From Acidithiobacillus caldus ATCC 51756 (GTDB taxonomy: Bacteria; Pseudomonadota; Gammaproteobacteria; Acidithiobacillales; Acidithiobacillaceae), in contig NZ_CP005986.1 of NCBI RefSeq assembly GCF_000175575.2, positions 62,001 through 126,000 of the forward strand: 64,000 nt of DNA, written 5' to 3'. The notes beneath the pieces are model-generated. The model saw nothing but the letters and a program-made list of their open reading frames with translations. It was not told the origin of the DNA and did no database searches. Of this stretch, positions 45,153 to 52,817 are shown one piece after another. The stretch's first letter is position 1. Each line of letters opens with the position of its first letter. The translations under genes and the position numbers were made by a program.

Positions 45153-45406
45153 ACACGCACACCCCATCCATCTACTGCGCCCTGGGCAGAGTGGCACCGC
45201 AGTCACCAGCCAGCACGGACGAACTGCGCGCAATGCGCGCGGCGGCCTGGCACAAACAAGGCATCGTGGTCGTGCCGCTCGACGAGATCTACGACGAGTG
45301 GGAGCGGGCGTTCCTGTCTGGCATCGCCACCCGGCTCTACGGCGCGCGCAGCCCGAAGACACAGCGCGATCGCTCGTGGCGCGAAATCAGGGAGGGCGAG
45401 CGATGA
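45149..45406 (+). CDS. Hypothetical 85-residue phage protein
   Basis: The small soluble protein overlaps the resolvase stop and the next start by four bases each. No motif is recognised apart from a helical centre (DELRAMRAAAWHKQGI, LDEIYDEWERAFL). The coupling argues that it is a real gene. Confidence 0.6.
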   Translation: MNTHTPSIYCALGRVAPQSPASTDELRAMRAAAWHKQGIVVVPLDEIYDEWERAFLSGIATRLYGARSPKTQRDRSWREIREGER

Positions 45407-45930
45407 AGCCGAAGAAGACCCGAGCCGTCAACAGCCACGCCGAGCGCAAGCCGCGCATCGGCGATGAGCGCCTGCGGCCGGACGGCAGCCTCATTCGCTA
45501 CGTGCGGGAAGAGGGGGAAGATGGTTACCCCGTCGAGCACTACCGCACCGTGGACACGCTGGCGCTGATGCTCAGACACGGCAGCATCACGCCCGCGATG
45601 CACGATGCGGGGCAGCATTTCGCCCAGGACTTCGCGCGTGCCTTTGCCAGCGGCGTGGCCAGCCCTCGGCTCGATGGCTTGCCAGCGGGCACGGCACGTG
45701 TGGAGCACATGGTCGAGCGAAATGCTGGCGCGGCGCGCGCCGTGAAGCAAGCGCTCGATGCCGTCGGCGGCATCAGCAGCCCAGCAGGCACCGCGTTGTG
45801 GTTCGTGGCAGGGGTTGGGATGTCGATCATCGATCTGGCCCGCCGGATGTCGTGCAACCGACACGAGGCCAAAGGCTACTTGGTGGCGGCGCTGTCGATT
45901 GCTGCCAAGTTTTACGGATACGGGCGTTGA
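45403..45930 (+). CDS. DUF6456-like phage protein with C-terminal HTH
   Basis: The 175-residue protein has ITPAMHDAGQHFAQDFARAF and a C-terminal block SSPAGTALWFVAGVGMSIIDLARRMSCNRHEAKGYLVAAL (in outline), where IIDLARRMSCNRHEAKGYL looks like a helix-turn-helix. I associate this architecture with DUF6456. As the last gene before the late promoter, whose -35 box overlaps its stop codon, it is a good candidate regulator of late transcription. Confidence 0.65.
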   Translation: MKPKKTRAVNSHAERKPRIGDERLRPDGSLIRYVREEGEDGYPVEHYRTVDTLALMLRHGSITPAMHDAGQHFAQDFARAFASGVASPRLDGLPAGTARVEHMVERNAGAARAVKQALDAVGGISSPAGTALWFVAGVGMSIIDLARRMSCNRHEAKGYLVAALSIAAKFYGYGR

Positions 45931-45955
45931 CAGCGTGGTACCACGAAGGCATACT
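45927..45955 (+). promoter_or_regulatory. Strong sigma70-like promoter with a 12-bp palindromic operator
   Basis: A perfect TTGACA (45927) and CATACT (45950) are 17 bases apart. The spacer contains the perfect palindrome CGTGGTACCACG (45934-45945), so a dimeric repressor bound there would block RNA polymerase. It directs transcription into the late genes. Confidence 0.75.
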
Positions 45956-45976
45956 ATTGCGGTAGTTGTGGTAAGT

Positions 45977-46005
45977 GCGCCCACCGGGGAGACCTGGGTG
46001 GGCGC
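45977..46005 (+). terminator. GC-rich hairpin in the late-operon leader
   Basis: GCGCCCACC (45977) and GGTGGGCGC (45997) form a 9-bp stem with an 11-base loop, followed by TGTCGTTTC. It lies about 20 bases after the expected transcription start. It may be a weak terminator controlled by antitermination or a stable 5' end. Confidence 0.5.
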
Positions 46006-46058
46006 TGTCGTTTCTGGGCCTGGCGTTCGCCTCTCTGCCCAGCGCTGGAGACTCCCCC

Positions 46059-46262
46059 ATGAAACTTCTCATCACCCGCCCGGTGGTCGTCACCGGCGAC
46101 GGCGGCACGCGCTCGTTTGTCCCGGGCCTGACGGTCGAGGTCGACGCAGCCACCGCCGAACAGATCCTGGCGCAGCAGGCGGGCATCGCTGCCGAGCCTG
46201 TTGCAAACACCGAAGCGCCAGCCACTCCTCGCCGCCGGAAGTCCGCCGATGCTGAAACTTGA
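46059..46262 (+). CDS. Small late phage protein (67 residues)
   Basis: The protein reads MKLLITRPVVVTGDGGTRSF followed by a helical region and a basic tail PRRRKSAD. It is the first gene after the late promoter and overlaps the tail protein gene by 14 bases. No function is recognised; the beta-rich start suggests a small structural protein. Confidence 0.6.
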   Translation: MKLLITRPVVVTGDGGTRSFVPGLTVEVDAATAEQILAQQAGIAAEPVANTEAPATPRRRKSADAET

Positions 46263-46818
46263 CGTCACCGCCGATGTGGCCAAAGCGACTGAGCACCTCT
46301 CGGAACTGGCCCAGCAGCACGTACCCAATGCTGCCTCCAAGGCCCTGACCCGCACGGCGTTCGACGCCCGCGATGCAGTGCGCGACGGTCTGCCCGAGCG
46401 CTTCAATCTGCGCCGCCCATGGATCAGCCGAGGCATTGGCGTGACGCCCGCCAAGCCTCGCACGCTGATGGCCGAGGTCTGGTCGCGGGACCGCTTCATG
46501 GCGCTGCAGGAGTCCGGTGGCACCAAGACCGGCAAGCTGGCGATTCCGGTCGGGCCGATGGCACAGACCGCCCAGACCCGCGTCATCCCCAAGAGCCAGT
46601 GGCCGGGCCGACTCTTGGCAAAGAAGAACGTGTTCTACCGCGCCGGTGCCGTGTTCGAGCGTCGTGACGAGAAGCGCATCCTGGCCTTGTACCTGCTGCG
46701 CCGCCAGCAGAAGGTCGAGCCGCGCTTTGGCATGGCCGACACCGTGCGAAGCGTGGCTCTGCGGGAGTACCAACGGCAGATGGAGCGGGCGCTGCGGGAA
46801 GAGCTGACGAAGGGCTGA
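46249..46818 (+). CDS. Minor tail protein Z-like
   Basis: The 189-residue protein has the GPZ-like pattern: helical N-terminus with ADVAKATEHLSELAQQHVPNAASKALTRTAFDARDAVRDGL (in outline), RFNLRRPWISRGIGV, and a basic C-terminal helix. Lambda gpZ helps tail completion. It is unusual to find it ahead of the terminase genes rather than with the tail genes. The assignment is by pattern and moderate in strength. Confidence 0.6.
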   Translation: MLKLDVTADVAKATEHLSELAQQHVPNAASKALTRTAFDARDAVRDGLPERFNLRRPWISRGIGVTPAKPRTLMAEVWSRDRFMALQESGGTKTGKLAIPVGPMAQTAQTRVIPKSQWPGRLLAKKNVFYRAGAVFERRDEKRILALYLLRRQQKVEPRFGMADTVRSVALREYQRQMERALREELTKG

Positions 46819-47111
46819 AGCGTGCGTCGGAACACTGAAAGTCGATAGCCCTAAAAAGCGACAGGAAGCGTTTTGAGCGATTTTGCGATGCGGGCATCTC
46901 CGAGCATTGCCAGGGCTGCAATTGCGCCTCTGGCGACGATTAACGGGTCCTCCCGGGCCATCTGAAACGCGGGGGCCGCGCGCAGCGCGACGCTTGCCTA
47001 GCGTCAGGGCAAAAAATAGGTTTCCAGTTTCCACCCAGGTTTCCACCCGTATTCATGCCGAGGTGATCCATCCATGACGGTTAACTGACCCGAGCAGCCC
47101 GGAGGAATGTG
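46819..47111. other. Gene-free region before small terminase (candidate cos/pac)
   Basis: No supported gene lies in these 293 bases. They hold CCTCCCGGGCC near 46950, a short hairpin GACGCT-TGCCT-AGCGTC (46989-47005) and three GGTTTCCACC-like motifs (47019-47048). Sites cut by terminase often lie immediately upstream of or within the small subunit gene, so this is a candidate packaging site. Confidence 0.4.
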
Positions 47112-47358
47112 ATGGGACTGTCCGTCCGGGCCTATGCCCAACACCGTGGCGTGAGCCACACCGCTGTGGCCAAGGCCATCAAGGCCGGGCGCATCAGCGT
47201 CGAGCCCGACGGCACCATTGACCCGGCCAAGGCCGACGCCCAGTGGGCGCGTAACACGCTGCCGTCACAGAGCCTGAACATCGGTGCCAAGAAGCCTGCG
47301 GCCAAGGTGGAAACCGGCGGGGTTTCCACCCCGGTTTCCACCCCGCCGTTGGAAACCC
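47019..47358. repeat. Seven GGTTTCCACC-like motifs around the small terminase start
   Basis: Copies start at 47019, 47027 and 47038 upstream of the gene; inside it copies lie at 47306 (inverted), 47321, 47333 and 47349 (inverted). The internal group encodes the linker VETGGVSTPVSTPPLETR between the HTH and the rest of the protein. Binding sites for the small terminase are the simplest explanation. Confidence 0.5.
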
Positions 47359-47645
47359 GGGCTGCCGCACCTGACTACCAGACCAGCCGCGCCATCCGCG
47401 AGGCCTATGCCGCGCGCCTGGCGAAGCTTGAATTCGAAGAACGCACGGGCAAGCTGATCAACGCCGACGAGGTGAAGGTCAAGTACTTCAACCTTGCGCG
47501 TCTGCTGCGTGACCGCATCCAGCAGATTCCCCGCAAGGTTGCCCCGCAGATCGTGGCGGCCGTGGTCGCACAACCCGACCAACGCGTGGTGGAGGACCTG
47601 CTGATGGAGGCGATCCGCGAAGCCCTGGAGGAACTCTCACGATGA
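47112..47645 (+). CDS. Phage terminase small subunit
   Basis: The 177-residue DNA-binding subunit has an N-terminal HTH (LSVRAYAQHRGVSHTAVAKAIKAGRI), an Ala/Asp segment ending WARNT, a Val/Pro/Thr linker encoded by the repeat motifs, and a helical oligomerisation part (AYAARLAKLEFEERTGKLI, LARLLRDRIQQIPRKVA). This is the layout of lambda-type small terminases. GGAGG is seven bases before the ATG; a GTG one codon earlier is possible. It overlaps the methyltransferase gene by four bases. Confidence 0.82.
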   Translation: MGLSVRAYAQHRGVSHTAVAKAIKAGRISVEPDGTIDPAKADAQWARNTLPSQSLNIGAKKPAAKVETGGVSTPVSTPPLETRAAAPDYQTSRAIREAYAARLAKLEFEERTGKLINADEVKVKYFNLARLLRDRIQQIPRKVAPQIVAAVVAQPDQRVVEDLLMEAIREALEELSR

Positions 47646-49174
47646 CCGTCACCCATGCTATGGCCAGCCGCATCGAGATGTGGCCACTGGATCGGCTCAA
47701 GCCCTACCAGAGAAATGCCCGTACTCACTCCGACACACAGGTGGCACAGATCGCCGCCAGCATCGTCGAGTTTGGCTTTACCGCGCCGATCCTGGTGTCG
47801 GAGGACGGCGGCATTCTCGCTGGTCATGGTCGCTTGGCGGCTGCGCAGAAACTCGCGCTCGATGTCGTGCCGGTGGTCGTCCTCGACCACCTCACACCCA
47901 TCCAGCGTCGCGCCTATATCCTGGCGGACAACAAACTGGCGCTGCAGGCCGGGTGGGATGAGGAGTTACTGGCATCCGAGCTGGCCGATCTGTCCGAGGC
48001 CGGTTTCGACCTGGCGCTGGCCGGCTTCGATGAGGATGAGCTGGCCGAACTGCTGGCCGACGACGACGCAGACGACGGCACGCCCGGGGCAGAGACAAGC
48101 GAAGAGCCCACGCCAGACGCCGACGACATCACGGTGCCGCGCATCGTCATCAGCCGCCCGGGCGACATCTGGCGGCTGGGTGAGCATCGCCTCATCTGCG
48201 CCGACTCGGCCGACAGCGCCGCCATCGAGCGCTTGATGGCGGGCGAGCGTGCGGCGCTGCTCTTTACCAGCCCGCCCTATGCCAACCAGCGCAACTACAC
48301 CACGGGCGGCATTGCGGACTGGGATGCGCTCATGCATGGCGTCTTTGCCGCGGCCATGCCGATCATGCGCGCCGACGGCCAGATGCTGGTCAACCTGGGC
48401 CTGGTGCATCGCGACGGTGAATGGCAGCCCTACTGGGACGGCTGGATCGAGTGGATGCGCGCGCAAGGCTGGCGGCGCTTTGGCTGGTACGTGTGGGATC
48501 AGGGCGTGACGGTGCCGGGGGATTGGGTAGGACGCCTGGCCCCCCGCCACGAGTTCATCTTCCACTTCAACCGCGAAGCCCGAAAGCCCAACAAGATCGT
48601 GCCGTGCAAGTGGGCCGGGCAGGAAACCCACCTGCGCGCCGACGGTTCGTCCACCGCGATGCGCGGCAAGGACGGCAAGGTCGGCGCCTGGTGCCACGCG
48701 GGGCTGCCGACGCAGGACTACCGCATCCCCGACTCGGTCATCAGCATCACGCGCCAGCGCGGGCCGATCGACAAAGAACGAGAGATCGACCACCCGGCGG
48801 TCTTTCCCATCGGCTTGCCGCAGTTCGTGATGGAGGCTTACACGAACGAGGGCGACGTCGTCTTCGAGCCCTTCTCAGGCTCGGGCACCACGATCTTGGC
48901 GGGTGAGGCGTGCGGCCGCCGGGTCAGGGCCTCGGAGCTTGCGCCAGAGTATGTCGACGTGGCCGTGATCCGCTGGATCAAGAACCACCCCGACCAGACG
49001 CCGGTGCTGGAGTCCACCGGCCAGACCTGGGACGAGGTCAAGGCTGAACGGGAGCCCGAGGGCGTGACCGCAACCTATGCCGACGCCAAGAAACGCCTGT
49101 CGGACGTCTTCAACGACCGCATGGCGAAATTGGCCGACCCGCCGTATTCACCCTGGGGGCGCAATCGCAAATGA
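47642..49174 (+). CDS. ParB-domain DNA methyltransferase, TSPPY type
   Basis: The 510-residue protein fuses an N-terminal ParB/Sulfiredoxin-like domain (LKPYQRNARTHSDTQVAQIAASI, GHGRLAAAQKL) to an N4/N6 amino-methyltransferase with catalytic motif IV TSPPY and SAM-binding motif I FEPFSGSGTTI. SPPY favours N4-cytosine methylation in the classic scheme, though this is not absolute. It is the first of two related enzymes set between the terminase subunits; it could protect phage DNA from host restriction. Confidence 0.88.
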   Translation: MTVTHAMASRIEMWPLDRLKPYQRNARTHSDTQVAQIAASIVEFGFTAPILVSEDGGILAGHGRLAAAQKLALDVVPVVVLDHLTPIQRRAYILADNKLALQAGWDEELLASELADLSEAGFDLALAGFDEDELAELLADDDADDGTPGAETSEEPTPDADDITVPRIVISRPGDIWRLGEHRLICADSADSAAIERLMAGERAALLFTSPPYANQRNYTTGGIADWDALMHGVFAAAMPIMRADGQMLVNLGLVHRDGEWQPYWDGWIEWMRAQGWRRFGWYVWDQGVTVPGDWVGRLAPRHEFIFHFNREARKPNKIVPCKWAGQETHLRADGSSTAMRGKDGKVGAWCHAGLPTQDYRIPDSVISITRQRGPIDKEREIDHPAVFPIGLPQFVMEAYTNEGDVVFEPFSGSGTTILAGEACGRRVRASELAPEYVDVAVIRWIKNHPDQTPVLESTGQTWDEVKAEREPEGVTATYADAKKRLSDVFNDRMAKLADPPYSPWGRNRK

Positions 49175-50457
49175 ACTGGCTCGCCGACAAAATCGAGCGC
49201 TGGCCGACCGAGCGCCTGTTGCCCTACATCCGCAACCCGCGCACGCACTCGGATGAGCAGATTGCTCAGATTGCCGCATCGATTGCCGAATTTGGCTTCG
49301 TCAACCCGATCCTGGTGGGCAGCGACGGCATCATTGTGGCCGGTCACGGGCGCTTGGCGGCGGCGCGCAAGCTGGGGCTTACCACCGTGCCGGTCGTGGT
49401 GCTTGACCACCTCACGCCGACCCAGCGTCGGGCGCTGGTGATCGCCGACAACAAGATCGCCGAGAACGCCGGATGGGACGAGGAACTGCTGCGTCTGGAG
49501 CTGGCCGAGTTGCAGGAGGCCGATTTCGACTTGGCGCTCACCGGCTTCGATGCCGACGAGTTGCTGGAGATCATGGCGGGTGAGGAGACCACCACCGAGG
49601 GCAACACCGACGAGGATGCTGCTCCCGACGTGCCCGAGGAACCCGTCTCCCGGCTGGGCGACGTCTGGCGACTCGGGCCGCACCGCCTGGTCTGCGGCGA
49701 CGCAACCACCGCCGAGGCCTATGCGCGCCTGTTTCCGGACGGCGAGCGGGCGGACATGGTGTTCACCGATCCGCCCTACAACGTGAACTACGCCAACAGC
49801 GCGAAGGACAAGCTGCGCGGCAAACACCGCCCCATCCTCAACGATGCGCTGGGCGAAGGCTTCTACGATTTCCTCTACGACGCGCTGTCGCTGCTCGTTG
49901 CCCACACCCGCGGCGCGATCTACGTCGCCATGTCCTCCAGCGAACTGGATACACTGCAGGCGGCTTTCCGCACCGCCGGCGGCCACTGGTCCACCTTCAT
50001 CATCTGGGCCAAGAACACCTTCACGCTGGGTCGCTCGGACTACCAGCGCCAGTACGAGCCGATCCTCTACGGCTGGCCGGAGGGTGGCGAGCGTCACTGG
50101 TGCGGCGACCGCGACCAGGGCGACGTCTGGCAGATCAAGAAGCCAGCGAAGAACGATCTGCACCCGACCATGAAGCCGGTGGAGCTGGTCGAGCGGGCCA
50201 TCCGCAACTCCAGCCGCCCCGGCGACGTGGTGCTCGACCCCTTCGGCGGTTCCGGCACCACCATGATCGCCGCCGAGAAGGCCGGGCGCGTGGCGCGGCT
50301 GATCGAGCTCGACCCGAAGTATGCGGACGTGATCGTGCGGCGCTGGCAGGACTGGACGGGCCAACAAGCCACCCGCGAGGCGGATGGCGTGGCGTTCGAC
50401 GACCTGGTCGGCACGGCGGATGCCATCGGCCCGGCAGATGCCGAGGAGGCACTGTGA
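49171..50457 (+). CDS. ParB-domain DNA methyltransferase, TDPPY type
   Basis: The 428-residue protein has the same two-domain build as its neighbour (LPYIRNPRTHSDEQIAQIAASI, then a methyltransferase), but motif IV is TDPPYNVNY, typical of N6-adenine enzymes, and motif I is LDPFGGSGTTM. The start overlaps the previous stop by four bases. The pair arose from one ancestor and has diverged in the catalytic motif, so two different bases may be modified. Confidence 0.9.
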   Translation: MNWLADKIERWPTERLLPYIRNPRTHSDEQIAQIAASIAEFGFVNPILVGSDGIIVAGHGRLAAARKLGLTTVPVVVLDHLTPTQRRALVIADNKIAENAGWDEELLRLELAELQEADFDLALTGFDADELLEIMAGEETTTEGNTDEDAAPDVPEEPVSRLGDVWRLGPHRLVCGDATTAEAYARLFPDGERADMVFTDPPYNVNYANSAKDKLRGKHRPILNDALGEGFYDFLYDALSLLVAHTRGAIYVAMSSSELDTLQAAFRTAGGHWSTFIIWAKNTFTLGRSDYQRQYEPILYGWPEGGERHWCGDRDQGDVWQIKKPAKNDLHPTMKPVELVERAIRNSSRPGDVVLDPFGGSGTTMIAAEKAGRVARLIELDPKYADVIVRRWQDWTGQQATREADGVAFDDLVGTADAIGPADAEEAL

Positions 50458-50690
50458 AGCAGTCGCGCTGGATGTCGCTGGTGGAAGCCGTGACCAATGT
50501 GCTGGTCGGCTATGGCGTGGCGGTGGCGACTCAATGGCTGGTGTTTCCCCTGTTTGGTCTGTACGCCACGCTGCAGGAGAACTTGCTGATCGGCCTGATT
50601 TTTACCGTCGTCTCTTTGATTCGAAGCTACCTGCTGCGCAGGGTGTTTGAGGCGCTGCGCGTGCGTCAGCTGTCCGCAAACTCGGGGTAA
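50454..50690 (+). CDS. Small two-helix membrane protein
   Basis: The 78-residue protein has two hydrophobic segments (VTNVLVGYGVAVATQWLVFPLFG and ENLLIGLIFTVVSLIRSYLL) and a basic C-terminus. The GTG start overlaps the methyltransferase stop. It ends 25 bases inside the convergent gene at 50666. It is known to me only as a common phage accessory protein; it has no holin-type features strong enough for that name. Confidence 0.65.
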   Translation: MKQSRWMSLVEAVTNVLVGYGVAVATQWLVFPLFGLYATLQENLLIGLIFTVVSLIRSYLLRRVFEALRVRQLSANSG

Positions 50691-50872
50691 AGGTCGCCGC
50701 TGCTGATGTCGGCGCGGTACGTGACGTTGCGAAACTCGTCCGGCGCGTCAGCCAGGATCACGCCGCCGACCGACTGGATGGCGACGCCGTACTTGCGGGT
50801 GAGTGCCGTCAGCTCGGCGATGAACTGGTCGTAGTGGGCTTCGAGTTGTGGGGTGGTGGAGATGGCGGCCAC
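50666..50872 (-). CDS. Hypothetical 68-residue protein of the leftward cassette
   Basis: The protein has a helical first half (LEAHYDQFIAELTALTRKYGVAIQ) and a beta second half (GGVILADAPDEFRNVTYRAD). Its 3' end overlaps the convergent membrane protein gene. It is the last gene of the leftward accessory cassette and starts 10 bases after its upstream neighbour. Confidence 0.6.
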   Translation of the reverse strand: MAAISTTPQLEAHYDQFIAELTALTRKYGVAIQSVGGVILADAPDEFRNVTYRADISSGDLYPEFADS

Positions 50873-50882
50873 GTTGTGCTCC

Positions 50883-51248
50883 TCACGCCGCCAGGGACTC
50901 TTCGACGATCTCGCAGTGGATCACGAAGCCCGTCAGGTAGGGAAGGCCCTTGGGGATGCCGTACTGCTTGCTGGTGCTGCGGCCAATCGTCCAGCCCATC
51001 CAACGCTGCGTGGCGGCGTTGATCGCGTCGGCCAGGGTGGCGCCTGTGTAGAGGCCGTTTTGCACATCGTCGGCAAAGTGGCGTCCGTGGCCGCTGTCGA
51101 GGAAGGTGCGCACCGATTCGAGGGGCTGGCCGGTGGCCTCGGAGACTGCGGTCATCGCGATCGGCCAGGCGGCGTCGGCGTGTTCGTTCATCGTGCCGTA
51201 AAAGCCCCAGGCGTCGTTCTGGGCGGCGGGGATTTGCTTGGTGGTCAT
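50883..51248 (-). CDS. Hypothetical 121-residue protein of the leftward cassette
   Basis: The soluble protein has MNEHADAAWPIAMTAVSEATGQ, HGRHFADDVQNGLYTGATLADAINAATQRWMGW (in outline) and a C-terminal TGFVIHCEIVEES. AGGAG precedes its ATG, and copy 3 of the repeat element lies 19 bases upstream. No function recognised. Confidence 0.65.
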   Translation of the reverse strand: MTTKQIPAAQNDAWGFYGTMNEHADAAWPIAMTAVSEATGQPLESVRTFLDSGHGRHFADDVQNGLYTGATLADAINAATQRWMGWTIGRSTSKQYGIPKGLPYLTGFVIHCEIVEESLAA

Positions 51249-51257
51249 TGTTTTCTC

Positions 51258-51638
51258 CTACGGATTGGTGGTTGCGATACCCGTATGAACGCGCTGTTCG
51301 ATGGAGAAGCCAAGCGCTTTTTCAATCGAATCGGGCCAGGGCGTGACCCGGATGGTCGTGGGGTCGTAAATCTGCTCGCGCGCACGGGATAGGGCGGCGG
51401 AGGCCTTATTGAGAGCTTCTCTCTCCGTCTTTGCCCGGACGTGGAACACGACGCAGTCGTGATGATCGGTGGTGCGGATCGCATTCACTGACCAACGGCG
51501 CGATGGGGCAGCTGGCCTGGTCTTTTGTCGGCCTGTCCCGCCGCACTTGAAGCACACGCCGCCCAGCACGTTGGCGTAAATGGCAAGACGACCCTTCCCC
51601 TGGCAGCGCGCGCATGGATAGGTCGTGGGCGTCTTCAT
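51258..51638 (-). CDS. DnaJ-type zinc-finger protein ending in the repeat
   Basis: The 126-residue protein opens with two CxxCxGxG motifs (CARCQGKG and CFKCGGTG), the zinc-binding unit of DnaJ-like and related adaptor proteins. The rest has a helix TEREALNKASAALSRAREQI. Its last residues LGFSIEQRVHTGIATTNP are encoded by the repeat element, suggesting that recombination replaced the original end. Confidence 0.7.
   Translation of the reverse strand: MKTPTTYPCARCQGKGRLAIYANVLGGVCFKCGGTGRQKTRPAAPSRRWSVNAIRTTDHHDCVVFHVRAKTEREALNKASAALSRAREQIYDPTTIRVTPWPDSIEKALGFSIEQRVHTGIATTNP
51267..51315 (-). repeat. Start-associated repeat element, copy 3
   Basis: This 49-base copy differs from copy 2 at only two positions. 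Its core is CAGCGCGTTCATAC on the minus strand with the dyad GAAC-N5-GTTC at 51287-51299. It precedes the gene starting at 51248. Confidence 0.8.
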
Positions 51639-51641
51639 CGC

Positions 51642-51926
51642 TTACTCCTGGTTGGCGGCGCGGGCGACTTCGTGCGCGCGGGCCAGTTCCGCCTGGGCGC
51701 TGGCAATCAGGTCCAGGCGCAGGTTGGGCAGGATGTTGCTGGCCAGCTCGTTCAGGAGCCAGTTCATCGTTTTTGCTTGGTCGTGAACCGTTTCGGCTCC
51801 TTCAAATCGCTCGGCGTAACGGTCGAGTTCGCGCAAGCTGCGCTCCAGGGTGCTGCGTGCCTGGGCGATGGCCTCGCGGGCGTTGCGTTGGGCGGCGTCG
51901 ATCAGGTAATCGCGTTCGGTTTTCAT
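51642..51926 (-). CDS. Hypothetical helical 94-residue protein
   Basis: The protein is almost entirely helical (YLIDAAQRNAREAIAQARSTLERSLRELDRYAERF and LIASAQAELARAHEVARA, in outline). Start MKTERDYL at 51926 has AAGGAG upstream; a longer frame would run through repeat copy 2. No family recognised. Confidence 0.65.
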   Translation of the reverse strand: MKTERDYLIDAAQRNAREAIAQARSTLERSLRELDRYAERFEGAETVHDQAKTMNWLLNELASNILPNLRLDLIASAQAELARAHEVARAANQE

Positions 51927-51944
51927 GGAGGGCTCCTTTCGGTG

Positions 51945-51993
51945 GGTGGTTGCGACACCCGTATGAACGCGCTGTTCGATCGAGAAGCCAAGC
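51945..51993 (-). repeat. Start-associated repeat element, copy 2
   Basis: The 49-base copy begins directly after the stop of the 65-residue gene and ends just before the ribosome site of the gene at 51926. The dyad GAAC-N5-GTTC is at 51965-51977. Confidence 0.8.
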
Positions 51994-52191
51994 TCAATCT
52001 GCATCGTGCTGGGCATCAAGGGCTTCAATCGCCAGCACCAGATCGGCGATGCGGTCGGCCTCGAAGCCAAAGCCCCGGCGGCGCAGAAGGTGCTCAATGC
52101 TCGGATGCTTCATCCGGGCGATCTTCCGGCAGGCATCGAGCAAGGCCTGCAGCGGTGCTGCCGGGATCGGGTCGTCGGGCTGCGTGCTCAT
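51994..52191 (-). CDS. Hypothetical 65-residue protein
   Basis: A short helical protein (LQALLDACRKIARMKHPSIEHLLRR, IADLVLAIEALDAQ) whose start overlaps the stop of the DUF3489-like gene by four bases. Repeat copy 2 starts right after its stop. Confidence 0.6.
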   Translation of the reverse strand: MSTQPDDPIPAAPLQALLDACRKIARMKHPSIEHLLRRRGFGFEADRIADLVLAIEALDAQHDAD

Positions 52192-52784
52192 GCGGTGGCT
52201 TCCTCGGCAATGCGGTAAAGGCGCTGCCCTGCACCCGGCGTGCCAGCAGGCCCTTCGATCTTCTCGGAGACGATGGTCAGGCCCAACTTCTTCTTGAGTG
52301 CGCCGGCAAAGGTGCCGCGTACCGTGTGCGCCTGCCAGCCCGTCGCCTCACTGATCTGCGCGATGGTCGCGCCCTCGGGGCGCTTCAACATCTCGATCAC
52401 CAGCGCCTGCTTGCTGTTGCCCGGGCCACGCTTCGGGCCGACATCGGGCCGATCCTGTTGCCAGCTGGCCTCGGCGGCGGTGACTGCGGCCTCCAGTTCC
52501 GGGTCGACGGCCAGGGGCGGCGTGGCAACGCGGGTGGCCACCGTCGGCGGCAGGACATCTTCCGGCTGCGCCTCGCCCTTGATGATGGCGATGGCGGCTG
52601 GGCTCAGGCGCCACTGGCCGCCTTGCTGCTCGATCAACCCCCGCTGCGCGAGGCTGGCGATCATCTTGAGCTTGGCGCCGCCCTTGAGGGCCAGCAGCGG
52701 TTCGATCAATCCGCCGGCGTCGCAATGCGCGCGGGTGATCAGGTCCAGTTGGCGTTCGGTGATCGGGGTGGTTTGTGCGGACAT
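52188..52784 (-). CDS. DUF3489-like DNA-binding protein
   Basis: The 198-residue protein has a C-terminal winged-helix block (KQALVIEMLKRPEGATIAQISEATGWQAHTVRGTFAGALKKKLGL, in outline) that matches what I know as DUF3489, and an N-terminal segment (ITERQLDLITRAHCDAGG) with a second possible HTH. It is a likely regulator of the leftward cassette. Confidence 0.75.
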   Translation of the reverse strand: MSAQTTPITERQLDLITRAHCDAGGLIEPLLALKGGAKLKMIASLAQRGLIEQQGGQWRLSPAAIAIIKGEAQPEDVLPPTVATRVATPPLAVDPELEAAVTAAEASWQQDRPDVGPKRGPGNSKQALVIEMLKRPEGATIAQISEATGWQAHTVRGTFAGALKKKLGLTIVSEKIEGPAGTPGAGQRLYRIAEEATA

Positions 52785-52817
52785 GGTCGTGCTCCTTGTG
52801 AGTGATGTGAAGGAAGG

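Noticed and set aside
46883-47077. 64-codon frame between tail Z-like and small terminase genes
   Set aside because: Arg/Pro-rich composition, no ribosome site, and overlap with repeat motifs; treated as non-coding.
50454-50690. Two-helix membrane protein as holin
   Set aside because: No adjacent endolysin or spanin genes and the position between methyltransferase and accessory genes is atypical.
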